A stretch of 64,000 nt of DNA from Lacticaseibacillus jixianensis (GTDB taxonomy: Bacteria > Bacillota > Bacilli > Lactobacillales > Lactobacillaceae), in the NCBI RefSeq assembly GCF_003946485.1, contig NZ_RHOJ01000001.1, forward strand, positions 1-64,000. Reading direction: 5' to 3'. The stretch's first letter is position 1, and every line of letters starts with the position of its first letter. Shown in pieces: positions 9,502 to 18,767 of the stretch. The notes under the pieces are model-generated. The model was not told the DNA's origin, made no database searches, and saw only the letters and a program-made list of their open reading frames with translations. Made by a program: the position numbers and the translations under genes.

Positions 9502-11282
9502 TGAAAGACTTAAAACTTGCAGGCCGTTACTACTGGCATTACCTCAAACCCTACGGCTGGCCGTTTTTCTGGAGCGCGGTGCTGATCGGCATCAGCACTG
9601 CCTGCGTCGTGGTCGCGCCGACGTACCTGGGCCGCGCCATCAGCGAGCTGACGACGTACGTTCAGGCGTGGGCGGATCCGGCCACCCGCGCCGGCGCCAG
9701 CCTGACCACTTTTCACCACACATTGCTGTTCTACGTGCTGTTTTACTTCGGCGACGCGTCGTCTTTGCTGATCGCCTCCTGGCTGCTGGCCAAGGTCACC
9801 GCGTACTCCACGGGCACGATGCGCATCGGGCTGTTTCGCAAGATGCAGCGGATGAAGGTCCAGTACTTCGACCAGCACTCCGACGGCGACATCCTGGCGC
9901 GCTACACGAGTGACTTGGACAACATTTTCAACGCCTTGAACCAGGCGCTGATCGATTTTCTGCTGGCCATCGCGCAGATGATCGGCATTTTGATCATGAT
10001 GTTCAACCAGAGTACTACCATGGCGTGGGTGACGATGAGCACGACGCCGGTCGCCCTGCTGATCGCCGCGTTGGTGATGAAAAAAGCGGCCGTTGCCGTT
10101 GATCAGCAGCAAACCGATATCGGCGCCTTGAACGGCTACATCAACGAGCAGGTCACCGGCCAAAAGGTGATCATCACCAACGGCCTGCAGCAGGACTCCG
10201 TCGCGGGCTTCAACACCTACAACCATCAGGTGCGCAAAACGGCGACCCGGGGCCAGATCTGGTCCGGGATCCTCAGTCCGCTGCTGTCGGGGATGTCACT
10301 GCTGAACACCGCCATCGTGATTTTCGCCGGCTCTTGGCTGGCGCTCGGCGGCAGTCTGAGCACCGGGGCGGCGCTGGCGCTGGTCGTGGTGTTCGTCAAC
10401 TACGCGCAGCAGTACTACCAGCCGATCATCACGCTGACGAGCCTGTACGGCATGATCCAGCTGGCCATCACCGGCGCGCGGCGTGTCGATGAGGTCCGCA
10501 GCCAGCCCGATGAGGTGCGACCGGTGAACGGTAAGGCGATCGATCACATTGACCGCGCCCTGAAAATTGACGACGTCCACTTTTCCTACCTGCCGGGTAA
10601 GGAGATCCTGCACGGCGTGACCATCGACGTGCAAAAAGGCCAGATGGTGGCCTTGGTCGGGCCGACCGGCTCGGGCAAGACGACCGTGATGAACCTGCTG
10701 AATCGCTTCTACGATGTGGATTCCGGGCGCATCACGATCGACGGCACTGACCTGCGCGACTTTGACCTGGCGCAGCTGCGCCAAACCGTCGGCATCGTGC
10801 TGCAGGACCCGCAGTTGTTCTCGGGGACGATTGCCGATAACATTCGCTTCGGGGATCCTGACGCGGGGATGGACCGCGTGCTCGCCGCGGCCAAGCAGGC
10901 CAACATCCACGACTTTATCGAAAGTCTGCCAGATGGCTATGAAACCAAAGTCTCTGACGAGCAGAACGTCTTTTCTGCCGGGCAAAAGCAGCTCATGAGC
11001 ATCGCGCGCACGATCCTGACCGACCCGCGCCTGCTGATTTTGGACGAGGCGACCTCGAACGTCGACACCGTGACCGAGGCGAAGATCCAGGCGGCGATGG
11101 ACAACGTGATCCAGGGCCGCACGAGCTTTGTCATCGCCCACCGGCTGAAGACGATCCTGAACGCGGACCGCATCGTGGTGCTGCAGCACGGCCGGATCAT
11201 CGAGCAGGGCAGTCATCAGGAGCTGCTGGCCCAGCACGGCTTTTACGCGGAGCTTTACCGCAACCAGATGGTGTTTGAATAG
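9501..11282 (+). CDS. ABC exporter half-transporter, LmrD-like
   Basis: Partner half-transporter of 593 residues with six membrane helices and a C-terminal ATPase domain. Walker A GPTGSGKTT, Walker B LLILDEATS with the catalytic Glu, and H-loop FVIAHRL are canonical, but the signature reads FSAGQKQL instead of SGGQ. Because ATP sites form between one subunit's Walker motifs and the other's signature, the weak signature here and the Asp/Glu changes in the partner fall in the same site, leaving one competent and one degenerate site. Start at 9501 overlaps the upstream stop (TAATG). Confidence 0.9.
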   Translation: MKDLKLAGRYYWHYLKPYGWPFFWSAVLIGISTACVVVAPTYLGRAISELTTYVQAWADPATRAGASLTTFHHTLLFYVLFYFGDASSLLIASWLLAKVTAYSTGTMRIGLFRKMQRMKVQYFDQHSDGDILARYTSDLDNIFNALNQALIDFLLAIAQMIGILIMMFNQSTTMAWVTMSTTPVALLIAALVMKKAAVAVDQQQTDIGALNGYINEQVTGQKVIITNGLQQDSVAGFNTYNHQVRKTATRGQIWSGILSPLLSGMSLLNTAIVIFAGSWLALGGSLSTGAALALVVVFVNYAQQYYQPIITLTSLYGMIQLAITGARRVDEVRSQPDEVRPVNGKAIDHIDRALKIDDVHFSYLPGKEILHGVTIDVQKGQMVALVGPTGSGKTTVMNLLNRFYDVDSGRITIDGTDLRDFDLAQLRQTVGIVLQDPQLFSGTIADNIRFGDPDAGMDRVLAAAKQANIHDFIESLPDGYETKVSDEQNVFSAGQKQLMSIARTILTDPRLLILDEATSNVDTVTEAKIQAAMDNVIQGRTSFVIAHRLKTILNADRIVVLQHGRIIEQGSHQELLAQHGFYAELYRNQMVFE

Positions 11283-11319
11283 GAAGCAGGATGAGACATA
11301 AAGCGGTTTTAGCCCAAAG

Positions 11320-11433
11320 CACAAGGGCCTCCGCTGTGCGATTCGTTTTGAGAATCGTGCTGCGGAGGCCCTTGTCTGCGTGGCGTTGCTTGATGGAACG
11401 CGAATAGGGCATTTTGTCCTAGTCTTTTTTGAT
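11320..11433 (+). repeat. Dispersed hairpin element, copy 1, with terminator
   Basis: A 24-bp arm (11320-11343) beginning ACAAGGGCCTCCGC and ending GCGATTC is repeated inverted after a 7-nt loop. A second hairpin at 11406-11433 around GGCATTTTGTCC ends in TTTTTT and can terminate the exporter operon. Related hairpins with the same GCGATTC/GAATCGC core occur at about 39,570 and 49,945, and the second hairpin recurs inverted at 51,223-51,252. Confidence 0.7.
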
Positions 11434-11483
11434 GCTTACGCCCCACCGGCGAGCGGCTGGGCACTCACCGGTCGGGGCGGGTC

Positions 11484-12350
11484 TTAGCGTTTGAGCGCCT
11501 CGTTGGCCAGGAAGAACCCGCCCATCACGCCGGCCTCGTCGTTCAGACCGATGCGGACAATGTAGTCAGCCAGTGGCGGCGTCGAGACGTAGCCTTGGTT
11601 GTGTTCAGCAAACTTGGTGCGGATCTTCGGCAGCAGCTGCTCTTGGTGCATGATGCCGCCGCCGAAGACGATGATGTCGGGTGACAGCATCATTGCCGCG
11701 TCAACGCAGGCAATCGCCAGGTAGTCGGCCTCCATGTCCCAGGCCGGATCGTCTGGCGCCAGTTCGGTGCCTTTTTTGCCGGCACGTTCTTCCACCGCGG
11801 GCCCGGCGGCCAGGCCTTCCAGGCAGTGGTTGGCGTGGTACGGGCAGCGGCCCTTGTAGGTGTCACCAGGCAGCTGCGGCATCATGATGTGGCCCATTTC
11901 GGGGTTCGAGAAGCCCTGCAGCAGTTTGCCGTCGTGGACGTAGCCGGCGCCGATGCCGGTGCCAACAGTCCAGTACAGCATGTTGCGGTGCCCCTTGCCG
12001 GCGCCGGCCAGCCACTCGGCGTAGCCGGCCTCATTGACGTCGGTGGTAAAGGCGTATGGCACGTCGATCGCGGCTTTCATCGCGCCGAGAAAATCGTAGT
12101 CGCGCCAGCCCGGCTTGGGCGTCGAGGTGATGTAGCCGTAAGTCGGACTGCTTGGGTCGATGTCCGCCGGGCCAAACGTCCCGATGCCGATCGCTTCTAC
12201 CGGGTTATCCTGAAAGAACTTGATCACCGCCGGCATGGTTTCCGCGGGCGTGCCCGTGGGGATGCGGACCTGCTTTGCGACCTTGCCATCCGGCGTGCCG
12301 GTGGCGCACACAAACTTCGTCCCGCCTGCTTCGATTGAACCTAGAATCAT
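11484..12350 (-). CDS. scrK: Fructokinase (ROK family)
   Basis: Phosphorylates fructose to fructose 6-phosphate. 288 residues with ATP-binding EAGGTKFVCATG at the N-terminus, the ROK catalytic region TDVNEAGYAEW and VGTGIGAGYV, and the zinc site CPYHANHCLEGLAAGPA (two Cys, two His). The order TSTPKPGWRDYDFLG to PEMGHIMM is characteristic of ScrK-type fructokinases rather than glucokinases. Start at 12350, behind AAAGGCGG; the 34 upstream residues of the longest frame have no ribosome binding site. A CcpA-type site lies just upstream. No sucrose transporter is adjacent. Confidence 0.9.
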   Translation of the reverse strand: MILGSIEAGGTKFVCATGTPDGKVAKQVRIPTGTPAETMPAVIKFFQDNPVEAIGIGTFGPADIDPSSPTYGYITSTPKPGWRDYDFLGAMKAAIDVPYAFTTDVNEAGYAEWLAGAGKGHRNMLYWTVGTGIGAGYVHDGKLLQGFSNPEMGHIMMPQLPGDTYKGRCPYHANHCLEGLAAGPAVEERAGKKGTELAPDDPAWDMEADYLAIACVDAAMMLSPDIIVFGGGIMHQEQLLPKIRTKFAEHNQGYVSTPPLADYIVRIGLNDEAGVMGGFFLANEALKR

Positions 12351-12365
12351 TGTTGTCCCGCCTTT

Positions 12366-12379
12366 CGAAATCGTTTCCA
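12366..12379 (-). promoter_or_regulatory. Candidate cre (CcpA) site before fructokinase
   Basis: Minus strand reads TGGAAACGATTTCG, matching the TGNAANCGNWNNCW consensus except at the last base. It lies 16-29 nt before the start codon, where CcpA would repress. Confidence 0.5.
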
Positions 12380-12490
12380 CCCTAGGATAGCGCTGCGGCG
12401 CGGGAAGTGCCACCCAAGTTTGCTGCCCCATATAAATTTTAGTGAGCAGCAAGAAAAAATTTGGCAGTTTGAAATTTTGTTTTTAATTTC

Positions 12491-12519
12491 TAGACATTCG
12501 TATACGCTTCGTGTACAAT
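12491..12519 (+). promoter_or_regulatory. Promoter of sstT
   Basis: -35 TAGACA (12491-12496), 17-nt spacer, -10 TACAAT (12514-12519), 32 nt before the start codon. Confidence 0.65.
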
Positions 12520-12551
12520 ACTGTTTATTACTTCTGATAGGGGCGAGGCTG

Positions 12552-13847
12552 ATGTTTGCCAAATATAAATCCGTATCGTTGATCCTGCGCATTGTGATCG
12601 GGCTGCTGGTCGGCTCGCTGCTCGCGTGGCTGGTGCCGTCCTGGTCCGCCATCGGGATCCTGGGGCAACTTTTCGTGGGCGCCTTGAAGGGCATTGCCCC
12701 GGTCATGGTGTTCTTCCTGATCATGTCTGCGGTGTCCGGTTACCAGTCCGGCAGCACCAACCACTTTGGCACGGTCATCGTCTTGTACCTGAGCGCGACG
12801 CTGCTTTCGGCCTTCGCCGCCGTTGGGGCTTCCTATCTGTTCCCGGTTCACCTGGTCTTGCCCAAGGCGGCGCACGTGGCTGCGGCCGCCCCCAAAAGCT
12901 TGGGTAAGGTCTTATCTGACCTGCTGACCAACGCGGTCGGCAACCCCTTAGCCGCGATCGTGAACGCCAACTACCTGTCGATCCTTTTCTGGTCGCTGAT
13001 GATCGGCTTCGCGTTGCGGCTGACGTCCAAGCAGACGCGGGCAGTGATCAAGGAGCTTTCCGGCGCGATCACCGGGGTCGCACAAACCATCATTGAATTT
13101 GCCCCGTTTGGGATCGCCGGTCTGATCTACACGACGATCAGCGAAACTGGGTTTGCTGGCGTTGCCCGGTACGGTCAGCTGGTCCTGCTGCTGGTCGGCA
13201 CAATGGCGTTCGTTTACCTGGTGGTTTACCCACTGATGACCTTCCTGCTCACCCGGCAGAACCCGTACCCCCTGACGCTTTGGACCCTCAAGCGGTCCGG
13301 CATTCCGGCCTTTTTCACCCGCAGCTCGGCCGTGAACATTCCCATTAACTTGCAGGCCTGCGCAGATCTTGGGCTCAACAAGGCCTCGTACTCGGTGTCG
13401 ATCCCCCTTGGCGGGTCGGCCAACAGTGGGGGCGCAGCAATCACCGTTTCCGTGATGACGCTGGCGGCCTGCTCGACGCTGGGAATCCAGGTCTCCTTCC
13501 CGCTGGCCTTCCTGCTGTGCGTGCTGACGGCGCTGGCCGCCACCGGCGCGTCTGGGATCGCCGGGGGGTCACTGCTGATCATTCCGATGGCCGCCTCCTT
13601 GTTTGGCATCAGCAATGACATTGCCATGCAGGTCGTCGGGATCGGCTTTATCATCGGAGTTATTCAGGACTCCGTTGAAACGGCGGTCAACTCGGCCTCT
13701 GACCTGCTGTTCACGGCGACGGCCGAGTACGCCGACGCCCGCAAAAAAGGCCATCCGGTCGATATCAAAGCCGCGGTCCACGCCGCGGAGCATCAAGGCG
13801 ATGCCGCAAGGGCGGCCATGGGTGACGCGGCCGTCCAGGAAAACTAG
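12552..13847 (+). CDS. sstT: Serine/threonine:Na+ symporter
   Basis: Sodium-driven uptake of serine and threonine. 431 residues with eight to nine hydrophobic segments and the dicarboxylate/amino-acid symporter motifs: TRSSAVNIPINL (about 258) with the re-entrant loop serines and VSIPLGGSANSGGAAITV, where SstT homologues have IPLGATINMAGAAI. The start at 12552 follows GGGGCGAGG and lies downstream of a good promoter; the longer frame would start upstream of that promoter. The C-terminal tail is hydrophilic. Own promoter and terminator, so monocistronic. Confidence 0.9.
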   Translation: MFAKYKSVSLILRIVIGLLVGSLLAWLVPSWSAIGILGQLFVGALKGIAPVMVFFLIMSAVSGYQSGSTNHFGTVIVLYLSATLLSAFAAVGASYLFPVHLVLPKAAHVAAAAPKSLGKVLSDLLTNAVGNPLAAIVNANYLSILFWSLMIGFALRLTSKQTRAVIKELSGAITGVAQTIIEFAPFGIAGLIYTTISETGFAGVARYGQLVLLLVGTMAFVYLVVYPLMTFLLTRQNPYPLTLWTLKRSGIPAFFTRSSAVNIPINLQACADLGLNKASYSVSIPLGGSANSGGAAITVSVMTLAACSTLGIQVSFPLAFLLCVLTALAATGASGIAGGSLLIIPMAASLFGISNDIAMQVVGIGFIIGVIQDSVETAVNSASDLLFTATAEYADARKKGHPVDIKAAVHAAEHQGDAARAAMGDAAVQEN

Positions 13848-13855
13848 ACCTGATT

Positions 13856-13885
13856 AAACCGCTGTAGAATCGCAGCGGTTTTTTT
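13856..13885 (+). terminator. Terminator of sstT
   Basis: AAACCGCTG pairs with CAGCGGTTT around an 8-nt loop, followed by a run of seven T. Confidence 0.9.
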
Positions 13886-13952
13886 ATCTAGAATTGCGGT
13901 TGAAACTGCCTCGGCTGCGGGTGGCTGTGGTAAAATTTGAGCAATCTGATAA

Positions 13953-15311
<1,359 letters not shown>

Positions 15312-15333
15312 GAAGCGTCTGAAAATGCAACAA

Positions 15334-15368
15334 AAAACGAGTGTTGCCCGCTGGGCGGCACTCGTTTT
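15334..15368 (+). terminator. Terminator of gdhA
   Basis: AAAACGAGTGTTGCC pairs with GGCGGCACTCGTTTT around a 5-nt loop; the stem ends in TTTT. Confidence 0.85.
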
Positions 15369-15370
15369 GC

Positions 15371-15480
15371 TTTTGGCTGGGACGTCAGCTCAGCACTTCC
15401 TCAATCGCCTGGGCAAGCAGGGTAAGGGGGCCGAGTACGGTCAACAAGACCTGCGTCTGCTCGTCAAGCGCCCAGGCGGC
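15371..15480 (-). other. Possible gene remnant, no start
   Basis: Minus-strand frame with codon use like real genes encodes about 35 residues (ending in LTLLAQAIEEVLS and a stop at 15385-15387) but is closed upstream by a TAG and has no plausible start codon or ribosome binding site. It may be the C-terminal remnant of a lost gene, or chance. Confidence 0.25.
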
Positions 15481-15493
15481 GGTAAGCCAGGAA

Positions 15494-16024
15494 TTAGGCC
15501 TGGTCGCCTAAATTGAGCCAGACGCCCGTTTTTTGGTCCAGCTTCTTGGCAATGACAGTAATGGCGGCAATGTCCGCTGCCGGAAGGAGGTTGATGTCAA
15601 TCGTGTAGTTCGCGTCAAACTCGCGGCTTAACTGCTTCATCAGGGCATTTTTGCGCTGGCGCGGCGGATTTTTGACCTTCAGGATCAGGGTCGAATGAAT
15701 CACCGCCATGCCGCTGACTTGGCCCCAGGGGAGGAACGTGCCGCGCCAGGCGAACACCCCGGTGTTGTCGGTGATCCCTTGGTGGTCGAAGATCAGGCTG
15801 GGGTGGCTGAGGCCGGACAGCAGCTGGACCACAAAGTAGGCGATGGCAAGGGCCAGCACGAGCCAGCCGACCATAGCCACGATGCGGCCAACGCCGCCGC
15901 CCATCATGGCGCCTTGGCGGGTGATGATGACGCCGGCAGCGAAGGTCAAAGCGAAGCCAACGATGAGTTGAAAGAAGAGGTGGAACAGGTTGGGCTTGAT
16001 GGTAAGGGGCTTGATGTCGTTCAA
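15494..16024 (-). CDS. Small membrane protein, STM3941-like
   Basis: 176 residues, function unknown. Two hydrophobic helices (about 14-36 and 46-68) precede a soluble domain of about 105 residues that begins LIFDHQGITDNTG and contains WGQVSGMAVI, reminiscent of bacterial PH-like domains attached to two-helix anchors (STM3941 family, my recognition only). The only start matching the frame is TTG at 16024, with a weak CAGGT box. Transcribed toward the gdhA terminator, alone. Confidence 0.6.
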   Translation of the reverse strand: MNDIKPLTIKPNLFHLFFQLIVGFALTFAAGVIITRQGAMMGGGVGRIVAMVGWLVLALAIAYFVVQLLSGLSHPSLIFDHQGITDNTGVFAWRGTFLPWGQVSGMAVIHSTLILKVKNPPRQRKNALMKQLSREFDANYTIDINLLPAADIAAITVIAKKLDQKTGVWLNLGDQA

Positions 16025-16102
16025 AACAGGACCTGCTTTCTATGAATGAATAACGCTGCTTTTGATTGTAACGCGTTTCTTTTCGGAATGCTGGACAAAT
16101 GA

Positions 16103-16132
16103 TTAGGCTTTCCGGGGAAGACGTGTTATACT
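16103..16132 (+). promoter_or_regulatory. Promoter and long leader of the cold-shock gene
   Basis: An extended -10, TGTTATACT (TATACT at 16127-16132), gives an mRNA with about 105 nt before the start codon at 16244. Long structured leaders are known from csp mRNAs, where they refold at low temperature; whether this one does is inference. Confidence 0.6.
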
Positions 16133-16243
16133 GAATCCAGTAATTGATGAACTGAAACAGTTGTGTTCATGCATAATGGATTTCTTTCAGCGATTACCAA
16201 GTTGTTTTGTCACTTAAGTATTAATGAAGGAGATTCACACATT

Positions 16244-16444
16244 ATGCAACAGGGTACTGTTAAATGGTTTAACGCTGATAAGGGTTACGGCTTCATCACT
16301 GGTGAAGACGGCAAGGACGTTTTTGTTCACTTCTCCGCCATCCAAGGCGACGGCTACAAGACGCTTGACGAAGGCCAAGCTGTTAGCTTCGAAGTAGAGC
16401 AAAGCGACCGCGGCCCACAGGCTGCTAACGTTACCAAGCTGTAA
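16244..16444 (+). CDS. csp: Cold-shock protein
   Basis: 66-residue single cold-shock domain that binds single-stranded RNA and DNA as a chaperone. RNP1 (KGYGFI) and RNP2 (VFVHFSAI) are intact, with the typical start [10 protein letters not shown] and acidic middle. The start at 16244 has AAGGAG 10-15 nt upstream; the longer frame includes leader sequence. Followed by a strong terminator and then an unusual set of tandem hairpin repeats. Confidence 0.96.
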   Translation: MQQGTVKWFNADKGYGFITGEDGKDVFVHFSAIQGDGYKTLDEGQAVSFEVEQSDRGPQAANVTKL

Positions 16445-16459
16445 TCTACAGCGTTGGGA

Positions 16460-16497
16460 AACACCCATCCGGATTTCATCCGGGTGGGTGTTTTTTT
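16460..16497 (+). terminator. Terminator of the cold-shock gene
   Basis: AACACCCATCCGGAT pairs with ATCCGGGTGGGTGTT around a 3-nt loop, followed by seven T. Confidence 0.95.
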
Positions 16498-16499
16498 GC

Positions 16500-16640
16500 G
16501 CAGCCTCTTAGCGCTTTCGCGCTTAGAGGCTGCCACTCGACGCAGGCATGCGGGAGCGTGCCTGCTAGAGCAAAACGGAACAGGCAGTCGCCTTGCCGCC
16601 TAGAGCTAAACCAAGCAGGAAGTCGCTCTGCCGTTTAGAG
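16500..16640. repeat. Tandem imperfect 35-bp repeat with hairpins
   Basis: Four units of 34-37 bp, each ending in TTAGAG, CTAGAG or similar: 16500-16533 (perfect GCAGCCTCTTAGCGC hairpin, 4-nt loop), 16534-16570 (GCAGGCATGC / GCGTGCCTGC hairpin), 16571-16605 and 16606-16640 (exactly 35 bp each, about three quarters identical). They follow the csp terminator and have no coding potential I can support. Confidence 0.6.
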
Positions 16641-16698
16641 CAGGCCCCGTAAAAGAGCGGATGACCCATTTTCTCACCAAGCTCGAGGGCCAAACAAC

Positions 16699-16738
16699 AA
16701 AGACGAGCAGACGCACCACGCGCCTGCTCGTCTTTTCA
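16699..16738 (-). terminator. Terminator, bidirectional
   Basis: AAAGACGAGCAGACGC pairs imperfectly with GCGCCTGCTCGTCTTTT. It ends the minus-strand oxidoreductase gene and could also stop plus-strand transcripts from the repeat region. Confidence 0.75.
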
Positions 16739-16740
16739 TC

Positions 16741-17307
16741 TTATTTGTTTAGTTGTTCGAAAAACCGGATATACGCGTCTACGATCACCCCGAAGAACTG
16801 CATCGTCCCAGCCTCAAAACTGTCTGGGGTGTAAGGCTCCCCGCCTTTCAGGTGGGTCAGGACGTTGCCGATGTAGGCTTCCGGTTGTTGCAACGTTGGC
16901 ATATCCAGCTCAGTCAGGGCGGCGCGTAGGCTGTGATTGGCGGCATACCCGCCCAGTGAGCCCGGTGAGGTGGTGACGACTAGTGCCGGCTTGCCCGCCC
17001 AAAGATTTTGCCCGCGGGGGCGAGAGGCCACGTCCAGTGCATTTTTCAACACGGCGGGGGTATCGCGGTTGTATTCAGGACTAAAGAACAGCACCCCATC
17101 GACCTGGTCAAGCTCTGCACGAAAGGCAGTCCAGGCCACCGGCGGGTCGTCGGTTTCCAGATCGGGGTTGTAGTAGGGCAGTTGGGCGATCGCAAGTTTC
17201 GTCGTGGCATACTGGGCCGGAATCAGCGTTTGAAAGGTGTCCGCGACCAACTGATTGTACGAGCCGTGGCGCAGACTACCGACAATGAAACCAAATGTTG
17301 TGGTCAT
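16741..17307 (-). CDS. NADPH-dependent FMN reductase family protein
   Basis: 188-residue flavodoxin-like oxidoreductase. FGFIVGSLRHGSYNQ is the FMN phosphate-binding loop, and FFSPEYNRDTPAVLKNALD (near 78) is the typical flavin-contacting motif of the azoreductase/quinone reductase group. Start at 17307: AAAAGGAG is 9 nt before this ATG, whereas an ATG nine bases earlier abuts the box. The paralogue at 36036-36584 has the same architecture. Physiological substrate unknown. Confidence 0.85.
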   Translation of the reverse strand: MTTTFGFIVGSLRHGSYNQLVADTFQTLIPAQYATTKLAIAQLPYYNPDLETDDPPVAWTAFRAELDQVDGVLFFSPEYNRDTPAVLKNALDVASRPRGQNLWAGKPALVVTTSPGSLGGYAANHSLRAALTELDMPTLQQPEAYIGNVLTHLKGGEPYTPDSFEAGTMQFFGVIVDAYIRFFEQLNK

Positions 17308-17356
17308 CGCACTCATCTCCTTTTGCGGTCATTATAAAAGCCGCGCGGGAAAAGTT

Positions 17357-17914
17357 CTAAGCAAACGGCTCGGCCGCCAGCGAGGCTTGGGCGATGACTT
17401 TGGCGATGGCCTGCGGCGGCTGCGGGGCGCCGCCTTTCAGCCAGCTGGTGATCACTTGGATCGCCCCGCTGAGGTGAAAGGTAAAATAATACGTCAACAT
17501 TTGGGGGTCCGTTTCGTGATACACCCGTTCATACTGCTGCAGCGAGGCCTCGCGCAGGGGATTCATGATGGCCAGCAGCAGCGGGCTGACGGTCAGGTTA
17601 CGGATGATGATTTCGGTGGCCGCGGCGTTTTCCTTCAGCAGGCGCAGGATCGGCGTCAGCCAGGCGGCCATGTCCTCGCGGGGGGCGTCGACCAGCACTG
17701 CGACTTGGTCGATCAGATCCATTTCGATGGCCTGAAAGAGCGCCTGCGGATCCGCAAAATGGGTGTAAAAGGTGCCGCGATTCACATCGGCTTCGCGGCA
17801 CAAAGCGGTAACGGTGATTTTTGCGAGCGGCTGGTGGGCGAGCAGCTGCAGCAGCGCTTGTTTGAGCTGCTCTTCGGTGGCTTGGGCCCGGCGGTTATTT
17901 TTCGTGCCGACCAT
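17357..17914 (-). CDS. TetR-family regulator
   Basis: 185 residues. The N-terminal DNA-binding domain contains LAKITVTALCREADVNRGTFYTHF (about 23-47), the TetR helix-turn-helix; the C-terminal half is a ligand/dimer domain with TetR_C features. Start at 17914 has AGAAGG before it; the 32 upstream residues of the longer frame are not TetR-like. It diverges from the MacB-type ABC pair, so control of that transporter and of itself is likely. A short inverted repeat ATAAT-AGC-ATTAT (18009-18021) in the intergenic region is a possible operator. Confidence 0.88.
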   Translation of the reverse strand: MVGTKNNRRAQATEEQLKQALLQLLAHQPLAKITVTALCREADVNRGTFYTHFADPQALFQAIEMDLIDQVAVLVDAPREDMAAWLTPILRLLKENAAATEIIIRNLTVSPLLLAIMNPLREASLQQYERVYHETDPQMLTYYFTFHLSGAIQVITSWLKGGAPQPPQAIAKVIAQASLAAEPFA

Positions 17915-18054
17915 GATGATGCCTTCTTTCCAACAAAAATGACGTGACTGTTGATTTAATGACACTCTGAAAAGGGATTGGCGGTTGAACTGCTGACGCC
18001 GTACTTGCATAATAGCATTATATCAACACCTTGTACGGTTAATGGAGGCAAATT

Positions 18055-18756
18055 TTGGCATACATCGAAGTCCGCAACGAATTTAAGAAGTATCAAATGG
18101 GCGAAACGGAAATCATCGCCAATAACGACGTGTCATTCAACTGCGAGGAAGGCCAGCTGACCGTGATCCTCGGGCCGTCCGGGGCTGGCAAGTCGACCGT
18201 GCTGAACATTCTCGGCGGCATGGACGTCCCGACGTCCGGCCAAGTGGTGATCGATGGCGTCGACATTGCGCGCTTCAACGACAAGCAGCTCACCGAATTT
18301 CGCCGCCACAACGTCGGCTTTGTGTTCCAGTTTTATAACCTGATCCCGAACCTGACCACCAAGGAAAACGTGGAGCTCGCTAACTCGATCGTCGATGACG
18401 CACTGGACGCCGAGGACACGCTTAAAGCGGTCGGCCTGGCGGAGCGCATCGATAATTTTCCTTCCCAACTTTCAGGCGGGGAGCAGCAGCGCGTTGCTAT
18501 CGCCCGCGCCTTGGCCAAAAATCCCAAGCTTCTGCTGTGCGACGAGCCGACCGGCGCCTTGGATTACGAAACGGGCAAGCAGGTCCTGCAGCTGCTGCAG
18601 GATGCCTCGCGTAAAAACGGCAAGACGGTGCTGATCATCACGCACAACTCGGCGCTGGCACAAATGGCCGACCGGGTGATCCGGCTCAACGACGCAAAGG
18701 TGCGCGAGGTCACCGACAACGCTCACCCGCTGCCGATCGCTGAGATCGAGTGGTAG
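18055..18756 (+). CDS. ABC transporter ATPase (MacB/LolD type)
   Basis: 233-residue ATPase energising the FtsX-like permease downstream. Walker [10 protein letters not shown], signature [15 protein letters not shown], Walker [14 protein letters not shown]-loop THN. Begins with TTG at 18055 behind GGAGG, a non-ATG start. The permease begins 11 nt beyond its stop. The family exports peptides or lipoproteins, or acts in resistance to cell-envelope antibiotics; TetR control rather than a two-component system argues for a small-molecule inducer (inference). Confidence 0.9.
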   Translation: MAYIEVRNEFKKYQMGETEIIANNDVSFNCEEGQLTVILGPSGAGKSTVLNILGGMDVPTSGQVVIDGVDIARFNDKQLTEFRRHNVGFVFQFYNLIPNLTTKENVELANSIVDDALDAEDTLKAVGLAERIDNFPSQLSGGEQQRVAIARALAKNPKLLLCDEPTGALDYETGKQVLQLLQDASRKNGKTVLIITHNSALAQMADRVIRLNDAKVREVTDNAHPLPIAEIEW

Positions 18757-18767
18757 GGGGCACCGTG

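Noticed and set aside
10296-11324. Long open frame opposite the second ABC exporter gene (342 residues)
   Set aside because: It is antisense to a gene with intact ATPase motifs, has no ribosome binding site and a His/Arg/Gln-rich composition typical of a GC-rich shadow frame. The same applies to frames opposite dapL-like, sbcC, nrdD and the other long genes.
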